This document shows, in pieces, positions 1 through 6,385 of a stretch of 11,241 nt of DNA; position 1 is the stretch's first letter; each line of letters starts with the position of its first letter. Source of the stretch: Desulfobulbaceae bacterium UBA2213 (lineage in GTDB: Bacteria > Desulfobacterota > Desulfobulbia > Desulfobulbales > Desulfocapsaceae); NCBI GenBank assembly GCA_002327225.1, contig DCUN01000199.1, positions 1 through 11,241 of the forward strand, read 5' to 3'. The notes under the pieces were generated by a model that was given only the letters and a program-made list of their open reading frames with translations, was not told where the DNA came from and searched no databases. Position numbers and translations under genes: made by a program.

Positions 1-113
1 GGCCTTTTTCGGCCGGAATACGCATCAATTTCAGCAAGGGCGAAAATGGTGGACAGGGCCTTCCTAGAGTCAACAGTAATGAATGCATTTAATTGTCTAC
101 TTTAACGAGTAAA

Positions 114-134
114 TATATTATTAAACATAATATA
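114..134. repeat. AT-only inverted repeat upstream of purB
   Basis: TATATTAT at 114-121 is the exact reverse complement of ATAATATA at 127-134, with a 5-base loop (122-126). It begins 8 bases after the TAA at 103-105 that may end an upstream reading frame. The stem has no G or C, so it would be a weak RNA hairpin. A protein-binding dyad or chance in an AT-rich spacer are both possible. Confidence 0.35.
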
Positions 135-211
135 CATTATGCGACATTGTTGACATGCTAGTTTTTTCCTTGTTTTTGAAAGTAATTTTTCAATTCCCCT
201 GCAGCTATCTT

Positions 212-247
212 TCAGGGCCAGGAGCAGCTGTTTTAGTCTGGCCCTGA
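212..247 (+). promoter_or_regulatory. 10-bp stem-loop in the purB upstream region
   Basis: TCAGGGCCAG at 212-221 pairs perfectly with CTGGCCCTGA at 238-247, leaving a 16-base loop that itself contains the palindrome CAGCTG. Seven of the ten pairs are G-C, so the hairpin should be stable. No run of T follows, so it does not look like a standard intrinsic terminator. It sits 200 bases before the purB start and could be a leader structure or a DNA-binding dyad. Its function is not known. Confidence 0.45.
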
Positions 248-435
248 TGAATATGAATTCGAGCATGCGCTGAACACGTTCTTCAGAAAAGACTCTTGTT
301 CTTTCTCTTTTACTGAATCCGTGGTATCAATGAGTCGCAAAAGAGACAGTAGCTTTTTTGTGTTCTTTGCTTATTGTATTTGCTTGCGGGATCGAGCTTT
401 TTCCCCTGCCAAGTTGAATATATGACTGCTTATTT

Positions 436-440
436 AGGAG
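436..440 (+). promoter_or_regulatory. Ribosome binding site of purB
   Basis: AGGAG lies six bases before ATG 447. It is the clearest Shine-Dalgarno sequence in the plus-strand cluster and fixes the purB start. Confidence 0.8.
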
Positions 441-446
441 TGTTTT

Positions 447-1892
447 ATGTCTAGAGATATTTATCAGGAACCCCTGGTGAGTCGCTACACCAGTCGGGAC
501 ATGCAGGAGCTGTTCTCAGAGAAAACCAAATTTACCACCTGGCGAAAATGCTGGGTTGCCTTGGCTGAGGCCCAGTATGAGCTTGGATTGACTGATATTG
601 TTAAGCCGGAGATGATCGCCCAGATGCAGGCCAATGTTGATAATATTGACTATGACCTGGCAGCGGCAAAAGAGAAAGAAATCCGTCATGACGTCATGGC
701 TCATGTCTTTGAATTTGGGACAAAATGCCCTCTTGCCGAAGGGATCATCCACCTTGGAGCGACCTCTCAATTCGTGGTTTGTAATACCGACCTGATTATT
801 CAAAAAAAGGGTTTTTCCTTGATCAGGGCCGCCCTGCTGCAAGTCATACAGAACCTTTCTGATTTCGCCCTGAAGTACAAGGATCTGCCAACCCTGGGGT
901 TCACCCATTACCAACCAGCCCAGCCCACAACGGTTGGCAAGAGAAATACCCTTTATATCCAAGATCTTATCATGGATCTCGAGTATGTCGATTCGTTCCT
1001 GGGTCAGGTAAAAGCGAGAGGAGCAAAGGGTACCGTTGGCACCCAGGCTACCTTTATTGAGCTTTTCAAGGGCGATAATCAGAAGGTCAGGGATTTGGAC
1101 TTACTGGTTGCCAAAAAGCTTGGATTTCCCGATGTCTTTGCAGTTACCGGTCAAACCTATCCTCGGAAACTTGACATGAAGCTTGCAGAAACCCTCGCTG
1201 GCATAGGGAGTTCCGCTCATAAGTTCGCAGTTGACTTGAGGCTTCTTTCCAATCTCAAAGTACAAGAGGAACCTTTTGCTAAAAATCAAACCGGCTCCTC
1301 GGCAATGGCCTATAAACGAAACCCTATGCGCTCCGAGCGCATGACAGGCCTTGCCCGTAAACTCATGGGATTGCCAGCTGATTTTGCTGCAACCTTCGCC
1401 AATCAGTGGTTTGAGCGCACTCTTGATGATTCTGCCATCCGGCGGATGGATATCCCTCAGGCCTTTCTGCTGACCGATGCCATACTCAAGCTTTACGTTA
1501 ATATTACTTCACAAATGGTTGTTTTTCCGAAGCAGATCGAGCGTCACCTGCGGATAGAACTGCCTTTTATGTCCACTGAGAAGATTCTCATGGAGGCAGT
1601 GGAAAAAGGTGAAAGTCGCCAGGAAATGCACGAAGTGATCAAGGAGCATTCGCTGGCCGCTGGAAAGGTGGTAAAGGAGGAAGGTGGTGATAACGACCTG
1701 CTGCAACGACTTGCCGGCGATCCTCGTATCCCCTTTACCATGGAAGATATCATGGAGATGGTTGGTGATTATACGAAGTTTACTGGCCGCGCCTCGGCCC
1801 AGACCACTGAATACATAGAAGAAGTTGTCCGCCCCCTGCTTGCCTCCCGCAAGGATCAGATGGGAACGATCGACTCCACGCTTTCGGTCTGA
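447..1892 (+). CDS. purB: Adenylosuccinate lyase, eukaryote-like subfamily
   Basis: Adenylosuccinate lyase of the fumarase/aspartase superfamily. It releases fumarate from SAICAR and from adenylosuccinate, so it acts twice in cytosolic purine synthesis. The protein is 481 residues, close to human ADSL (about 484) and longer than the typical 430-456-residue B. subtilis and E. coli forms. Visible landmarks are RHDVMAH (80-86), GATS (104-107), the general-acid region TLGFTHYQPAQ with His154, and the family signature GSSAMAYKRNP (283-293) with the catalytic serine at Ser284/285. QWFERTLDDSA follows about 45 residues later. From memory these blocks match vertebrate ADSL almost word for word. The start is fixed by AGGAG at 436-440, six bases before ATG 447. 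The next gene starts seven bases after the stop, so it is probably co-transcribed. Identity is very secure; the subfamily placement rests on recalled sequence. Confidence 0.96.
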   Translation: MSRDIYQEPLVSRYTSRDMQELFSEKTKFTTWRKCWVALAEAQYELGLTDIVKPEMIAQMQANVDNIDYDLAAAKEKEIRHDVMAHVFEFGTKCPLAEGIIHLGATSQFVVCNTDLIIQKKGFSLIRAALLQVIQNLSDFALKYKDLPTLGFTHYQPAQPTTVGKRNTLYIQDLIMDLEYVDSFLGQVKARGAKGTVGTQATFIELFKGDNQKVRDLDLLVAKKLGFPDVFAVTGQTYPRKLDMKLAETLAGIGSSAHKFAVDLRLLSNLKVQEEPFAKNQTGSSAMAYKRNPMRSERMTGLARKLMGLPADFAATFANQWFERTLDDSAIRRMDIPQAFLLTDAILKLYVNITSQMVVFPKQIERHLRIELPFMSTEKILMEAVEKGESRQEMHEVIKEHSLAAGKVVKEEGGDNDLLQRLAGDPRIPFTMEDIMEMVGDYTKFTGRASAQTTEYIEEVVRPLLASRKDQMGTIDSTLSV

Positions 1893-1899
1893 TCCCTGA

Positions 1900-2121
1900 A
1901 TGAATATGGACGTGCATCAGTTCAAGGAACTCTATCTTTGCATTGCCCCGCACAGGTATCACTTCCTCAAATCTGTCCTTGAGGGCTATGATGGCCTGGC
2001 GATTCTTTCCAGCGTTGATGGCAAGGCTGGAACGGTGAGGCTTCGCTATCCACCGGAGTCTGAGGTTTTGCTTTTTGAACTTTTAGCAGCACTTGCCCCG
2101 GGGCTTAACAAATTTGCATAA
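1900..2121 (+). CDS. Small DUF4911-like protein of unknown function
   Basis: A 73-residue protein with no signal peptide or membrane segment, so probably cytosolic. Its layout resembles the small DUF4911 proteins common in Desulfobacterota: a leading beta-strand (ELYLCIAP), a helix ending LKSVLEGYDGLAIL, a second strand pair (GTVRLRYPPE), then an amphipathic helix. That assignment is from memory of the family and is moderately sure. No function is established. There are no cysteine pairs or catalytic-looking residues. ATG 1900 and ATG 1906 are both possible starts, and neither has a clear ribosome site. The gene begins seven bases after the purB stop, so translation may depend on ribosomes ending purB. 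It lies between purB and miaB, which gives little functional guidance. Confidence 0.75.
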   Translation: MNMDVHQFKELYLCIAPHRYHFLKSVLEGYDGLAILSSVDGKAGTVRLRYPPESEVLLFELLAALAPGLNKFA

Positions 2122-2136
2122 ACTTTAATATTAAAT

Positions 2137-2178
2137 AGAGGTATCATGGGTATCTCTTTGTTTAATGGCATTAAATAA
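2137..2178 (+). promoter_or_regulatory. Shine-Dalgarno and 10-codon mini-ORF overlapping the miaB start
   Basis: AGAGG at 2137-2141 stands four bases before ATG 2146, which opens a 10-codon frame (MGISLFNGIK) ending at TAA 2176-2178. This frame overlaps the first possible miaB ATG (2165) and ends four bases before the second (2183). Neither miaB ATG has its own Shine-Dalgarno sequence. The arrangement would allow a ribosome ending the mini-ORF to restart at 2183. It is visible in the sequence; the regulatory reading is inference. Confidence 0.4.
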
Positions 2179-3577
2179 TACAATGAAACAATCTTCATTT
2201 ACTATCAAGACTTTTGGTTGCCAGATGAACGTTCGTGATTCTGAAATCATGGCCCAGTTGCTTGCCGAGAAAGGCTATGTCGAGTCTATGGAAATGGAAG
2301 ACGCCGATGTCGTAATCTTGAATACCTGCTCCATCCGTGCCAAGGCCGAGCAAAAGGCCATGAGCATGCTCGGGGCTTTACGAAAGGCAAAAAGAAGACG
2401 TCCAGGTATGAAGATCTGTGTTGCCGGATGTGTTGCCCAGCAGGAAGGTCAGGAGCTTTGCCAGCGCATGGACCATGTGGATCTGGTTATCGGAACCCAG
2501 AACCTCTATGAACTTGCCGGCCTGCTTGAAGGCATCGACGGAACAAGCAAGGTGGCAATTTCCATGTCCGATTCCTACGAGATTCCGGCATTTATCCCTG
2601 CCATGCCAAAGTTGATCTCACAGGGAGAATTGCAAGACACCTCCCCTGCCCGTTCTTTCAGAAAATTTCTCACTATTATGCAGGGGTGCAACAACTACTG
2701 CACCTATTGCGTTGTTCCTTACACCAGAGGGAGAGAGATATCTCGCAAGGTCAATGATATCATCGAAGAAGCTCATGTTCTTGTTGAAGCAGGTGTGCAG
2801 GAAATAACCCTTCTGGGGCAGAACGTTAATTCCTATGGACGAACCAATCCTGTTACAGCTGAGGGAAATGAATATTCTTTTGCCCAACTCCTTCGGGACG
2901 TGGCAGCCATTGAAGGATTAAAACGCCTCCGCTTCACCACCTCAAATCCCAAAGACCTCTCTCTTGATCTTATGCGTTGCTTCAGCGAGATAGAGATCCT
3001 CTGCCCGCAGTTTCATCTCCCTGTCCAGTCCGGCTCCAATATTGTTTTGAGTAAAATGAACCGGAAATACACCAGGGAACTTTATCTGCAGAAGGTTGCT
3101 GAGCTTCGGTCGTTTCGCCCTGATATTGCCCTGAGCACCGATGTGATCGTCGGCTTTCCAGGGGAGACCGATGCTGATTTTGAGCAGACCATGGAAATCC
3201 TGGAGGAAGTCCGCTTCCACAGCTCCTTCTCTTTTAAATATTCAGATCGTCCCGGCACCAGATCCGCAGATTTTGACGAGAAGGTAGATGAGCAAGTGAA
3301 GTCGGAGCGGTTAAGCAGGTTCCAGAAACGGCAGGACCAGATCTGTCTCGAGCAAAATTCTCTCTATGTGGGAAAAATCCTGCCGGTAATGATTGAAAAA
3401 GTTACAGAGGATGGCCTTGTGGCCCGGACCGTGACGAACCATATTGTCCATGTTAAAGAAAAAATCACATGTTCTCCTGGCGACATCGTGAACGTTACCA
3501 TTCACCACGCCGGCCAGCATTCACTCAATGGAAGGATAGATTCCACCAACCAATACCAGGGCTACTCTCATGATTGA
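2165..3577 (+). CDS. miaB: tRNA-2-methylthio-N6-dimethylallyladenosine synthase MiaB
   Basis: Radical SAM methylthiotransferase. It adds the 2-methylthio group to i6A37 in tRNAs reading UNN codons, using two 4Fe-4S clusters. Counting from ATG 2165 (470 residues), the N-terminal UPF0004 domain carries three cluster cysteines: Cys19 (KTFGCQMN), Cys55 (NTCSIR) and Cys89 (VAGCVAQ). The radical SAM motif CxxxCxxC is Cys175, Cys179 and Cys182 (MQGCNNYCTYC). A TRAM RNA-binding domain covers about 399-458. The MiaB-typical NTCSIRAKAE and VVPYTRGRE blocks favour MiaB over RimO or MtaB. The start is ambiguous: ATG 2183 would remove six residues and give MKQSSFTIKTFGCQMN, a more usual N-terminus. The 3' end overlaps the next gene by eight bases. 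Confidence 0.96.
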   Translation: MALNNTMKQSSFTIKTFGCQMNVRDSEIMAQLLAEKGYVESMEMEDADVVILNTCSIRAKAEQKAMSMLGALRKAKRRRPGMKICVAGCVAQQEGQELCQRMDHVDLVIGTQNLYELAGLLEGIDGTSKVAISMSDSYEIPAFIPAMPKLISQGELQDTSPARSFRKFLTIMQGCNNYCTYCVVPYTRGREISRKVNDIIEEAHVLVEAGVQEITLLGQNVNSYGRTNPVTAEGNEYSFAQLLRDVAAIEGLKRLRFTTSNPKDLSLDLMRCFSEIEILCPQFHLPVQSGSNIVLSKMNRKYTRELYLQKVAELRSFRPDIALSTDVIVGFPGETDADFEQTMEILEEVRFHSSFSFKYSDRPGTRSADFDEKVDEQVKSERLSRFQKRQDQICLEQNSLYVGKILPVMIEKVTEDGLVARTVTNHIVHVKEKITCSPGDIVNVTIHHAGQHSLNGRIDSTNQYQGYSHD

Positions 3578-4226
3578 TCTCCATACCCATACTTTTTTCA
3601 GTGACGGGGTCCTCGTTCCTGCCGAACATCTGCGACGGGTTGAGGTGCTCGGCTATACAGCGGTCGCCATTACCGATCATGCTGACAGTTCCAATATGGA
3701 TTTCATTATCCCCCGCATGATCCAGGCGGCCAGGGATCTCAACCCTTTTTCCAAAACCAGGCTGCTCCCAGGGATTGAACTGACCCATGTCCCCCCTGCC
3801 CTTATCGGACCCATGACCCGCAAGGCCAGAGAATTAGGAGCGCAGGTGGTAGTAGTGCATGGTGAAACCATTGTTGAGCCCGTTGCGCCCGGCACCAATA
3901 TGGCGGCCATTGAGGCAGGAGTTGATGTCCTGTCACATCCCGGTTTTTTGAGTGAAGCGGAAGCGCTCCTGGCAGCTGAACGTGGGGTTTTTCTTGAGCT
4001 TTCAGGTCGGAAAGGACATTCGCTGACCAATGGTCATGTGGCGAAGGTGGCCTTAAGGGCCGGCGCCAGACTTGTGGTGAATGCTGATGCCCATACGCCG
4101 GGAGATTTCCTCAGCGCTGACATGGCTCGGATGGTGGCTCTCGGTGCCGGACTCAGTGAAGCGGAATACAAACAATTACAGGCAAATATGAATGCCTTTG
4201 TCGATGGATTGCCTGTAATAAAATAA
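3570..4226 (+). CDS. PHP-domain metal-dependent phosphohydrolase
   Basis: A 218-residue single-domain PHP protein of the kind often labelled 'histidinol phosphate phosphatase domain'. All expected metal ligands are visible: His5 and His7 (DLHTHTFFSDG), Asp12, His37 (ITDHAD), Glu70 (PGIEL), His97 (VVVHGE), His123 (LSHPG), Asp173 and His175 (NADAH). This predicts an active trinuclear metal phosphoesterase in the cytosol. Substrate cannot be read from sequence. There are no his genes nearby, so a histidinol-phosphatase role is not supported, and a nucleotide or small phosphoester is as likely. The start ATG 3570 overlaps the miaB stop by eight bases, with AGGG at 3558-3561 eight bases upstream, so translation is probably coupled to miaB. 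The stop is nine bases from the convergent parC stop. Confidence 0.88.
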   Translation: MIDLHTHTFFSDGVLVPAEHLRRVEVLGYTAVAITDHADSSNMDFIIPRMIQAARDLNPFSKTRLLPGIELTHVPPALIGPMTRKARELGAQVVVVHGETIVEPVAPGTNMAAIEAGVDVLSHPGFLSEAEALLAAERGVFLELSGRKGHSLTNGHVAKVALRAGARLVVNADAHTPGDFLSADMARMVALGAGLSEAEYKQLQANMNAFVDGLPVIK

Positions 4227-4235
4227 AGGGTATCC

Positions 4236-6284
4236 TTATTCCTTGTCTTTTCCTTCTTCTTCCCCTTCCCTTCCACCTTGAGGGGAGGAGGCATCTTTTA
4301 CGGCATCGACCAGGCCAAGCAGAGTCATATTCTGCTTCTGGGGTTTTGCTGCGGCCTTGCCTGTAGAATCTGTCACCCTTCGCACCCCCCTGGGTGAGAT
4401 CCGCTTCCCCTTCGCGCTCGGATTCTTGAGCAGATATTCATCAAAATAGACCTCCAGGATATTGCTCTTTGCCCGTGGAGAAGGTGCGAGACTGACATGG
4501 GCGCTTGTCCCCTCACCCATCAGCAACAGGAGAATCCTTGAACGTTTGTCTTCAGGAAAGAGCCGGTACTCTTTTTCAAGGATAAATTTAGGGGTGGTGA
4601 AACGTTTGGCATAGGTCAGATTCTCCTGACCATCTCGGTACAGGACATTGAAGATCAGGCCGTCTTCCACAACCCCGATCCAGGCCAGTTCGTGGCCGAC
4701 AAAGAGTTTATCGGTCACCGGGATCACCTTGTAGATGCCGTCACTGAAGATCAATAAGAGCCGGTCATACTCGGAGCAGTTGAGGGTAAAATCCTGTTTT
4801 TCATCTTCGGCCTTAATGTTGTGTCCCAGGAAGCCTGTGCCGCGCTGATAGCCAACCACCAGATTGGCCAGGGCTGCACTTCGGGCGCTCACCTCCTCAA
4901 ACTCACAGAGCTCTGTCTGCCGCGGGTAGAGATGACCATATTTCTTCAGCAGGTCGCCAAGAAAGGAGATGGTGTAGCCGACCATATCCTTGAGATGATG
5001 ACTGATCGTCTTGATGTCGCTGCGGATATCCTTGATTTCTTTCTGCTGCTTGTTGATATCGTAGCGGGAGATACGCTTGATCCTGATCTCGAGCAAGCGC
5101 TCTATGTCCTCGTTGGTGACTGGCCGCAAAAGTTCTGCAGTAAAGGGTTGCAGGGCCCTGTCAATGCTCTGAACCACAGCCTTGTAGCTTGTCTCCTCTT
5201 CAATATTTTTATAGAGCCGCTCTTCGATAAAGATCTGTTCAAGAAGCCTGGCGTGTAGTTTTTCCTGGAGCCTGGAGAGGTCGATTTCCAGTTCTCTGGT
5301 CAGGTCGTGGACAAGTTTCTGGGTGTTGTGCTCCAGTACCTCTTCAACTGTACAGGTCAGCGGGGTGTTGTCTTTAATAAGGGTAAGATTGGGGGTGATG
5401 GCAACCTCACAATCGGTAAAGGCATAGAGGGCCTCAATGGTTTCTTTGGCATAAACCCCGCGGGCCAGGTTGATCTCAACCTCAACATTTTCGGCTGTAT
5501 AATCATTAATGGAGAGGATTTTTATCTTTCCAGCCTTGGCCGCCTTCTCAACGGATTCTATCAGTGACTGGGTGTTTGTCCCATGGGGGATATCCTTGAT
5601 GATAATGGTCTTTTCGTTCAGTTCCTCGATCCGGGCCCGACAGCGGATCCGGCCATTGCCATGGTCATAGTGGGAGACATCCACCAGCCCCTTTTTCTGA
5701 AAATCAGGGTAGAGGGTGACCTGCTCATGGCGAAGAATCTTGATCTGGGCTTCAAGGAGTTCACAGAAATTATGAGGCATGATCTTGGTGGCCATACCAA
5801 CCGCGATCCCGTCAGCCCCGAGCAGCAGGAGCAGGGGAATCTTGGCCGGTAAGGTTACCGGCTCCAGCATCCTGCTGTCATACGACTCAACAAACTCAGT
5901 CAGATCCTTGTTGAAAAGGATCTCTTTGGCCAGCGGCGTGAGACGGCACTCGATATATCGGGCGGCCGAGGCCTGATCGCCGGTGTAGATATTACCGAAG
6001 TTTCCCTGCCGCTCAATCAGGTATTCCTTGTTGGCAAGATTCACCAGGGCTGAAAAGATAGAGGCATCTCCATGAGGATGGAGCTTCATGGTCTCGCCCA
6101 CCACGTTGGCCACCTTGTGGAAACGGCCGTCATCCATGTTGAACAAGGTTTGCAGGATGCGGCGCTGCACCGGCTTCAACCCGTCATGGATATCAGGGAT
6201 GGCCCGTTCCCTGATGACATAGGAGGAATATTCAAGAAAATTCTGTTCAAACAGGTGATGAAGTCTTCCGTACTGTGAGTTCAT
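4236..6284 (-). CDS. parC: Type IIA DNA topoisomerase A subunit (topoisomerase IV ParC, chlamydia-like)
   Basis: DNA-cleaving subunit of a type IIA topoisomerase, expected to work as A2B2 with the adjacent ParE. It spans 682 residues against about 750 for E. coli ParC and 875 for GyrA. The winged-helix cleavage domain is clear: DGLKPVQRR (34-42), HPHGD (69-73), the catalytic Arg109-Tyr110 pair (AARYIECRL), and GADGIAVGMAT, the GyrA/ParC block that carries the DNA-bending isoleucine. Blocks such as LFNMDDGRFHKVANVVG recall the second GyrA-like protein of Chlamydia and Bacteroidota more than E. coli ParC or GyrA. At the quinolone positions equal to GyrA Ser83 and Asp87 it has Ala74 and Ser78. 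The C-terminal part is short, lacks a clear GyrA-box (QRRGGKG) and ends in a Glu/Lys-rich tail, which favours decatenation or relaxation over supercoiling. AAGG at 6297-6300 is a weak, distant ribosome site. Confidence 0.93.
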   Translation of the reverse strand: MNSQYGRLHHLFEQNFLEYSSYVIRERAIPDIHDGLKPVQRRILQTLFNMDDGRFHKVANVVGETMKLHPHGDASIFSALVNLANKEYLIERQGNFGNIYTGDQASAARYIECRLTPLAKEILFNKDLTEFVESYDSRMLEPVTLPAKIPLLLLLGADGIAVGMATKIMPHNFCELLEAQIKILRHEQVTLYPDFQKKGLVDVSHYDHGNGRIRCRARIEELNEKTIIIKDIPHGTNTQSLIESVEKAAKAGKIKILSINDYTAENVEVEINLARGVYAKETIEALYAFTDCEVAITPNLTLIKDNTPLTCTVEEVLEHNTQKLVHDLTRELEIDLSRLQEKLHARLLEQIFIEERLYKNIEEETSYKAVVQSIDRALQPFTAELLRPVTNEDIERLLEIRIKRISRYDINKQQKEIKDIRSDIKTISHHLKDMVGYTISFLGDLLKKYGHLYPRQTELCEFEEVSARSAALANLVVGYQRGTGFLGHNIKAEDEKQDFTLNCSEYDRLLLIFSDGIYKVIPVTDKLFVGHELAWIGVVEDGLIFNVLYRDGQENLTYAKRFTTPKFILEKEYRLFPEDKRSRILLLLMGEGTSAHVSLAPSPRAKSNILEVYFDEYLLKNPSAKGKRISPRGVRRVTDSTGKAAAKPQKQNMTLLGLVDAVKDASSPQGGREGEEEGKDKE

Positions 6285-6385
6285 AAAAAAGTTAAACCTT
6301 GAATGCTCTTGCTTGGGATTAAAGAGAGGTCAGGTTGGCGTAGTGCAAACCCACCCCTTATTTCAGCTGTTGGCTGGGGTTAAAA
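6285..6385 (-). other. 101-bp spacer between parE and parC
   Basis: The parE stop and parC start are separated by 101 bases with no terminator-like stem plus T-run and no convincing promoter. The two genes are probably one transcript, since they encode partner subunits and have the same orientation. Confidence 0.5.

Larger units (their letters stand above)
1..446. other. Upstream region and purB leader, no confident gene
   Basis: No complete gene is supported here. The first 105 bases are open on the plus strand in the frame starting at base 1 and end at TAA 103-105. This could be the 3' end of an upstream gene, but the 34-residue translation is not recognisable and the other two plus frames also stay open for 60-90 bases, so the frame is undecided. 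After about base 85 the sequence turns AT-rich and contains two perfect inverted repeats, listed separately. A 31-codon ORF at 330-425 has no ribosome site and a Phe/Cys-rich translation, so I do not call it. A TTGACA hexamer lies at 150-155, but no good -10 box is found 16-18 bases downstream, so the purB promoter is not located. Confidence 0.5.

Noticed and set aside
1..85. Possible minus-strand gene start at the left edge
   Set aside because: The minus-strand frame is open but has no ATG or GTG between its upstream stop and the edge, so no start can be supported.
330..425. 31-codon ORF upstream of purB
   Set aside because: No Shine-Dalgarno sequence, and a Phe/Cys-rich composition typical of random AT-rich DNA.
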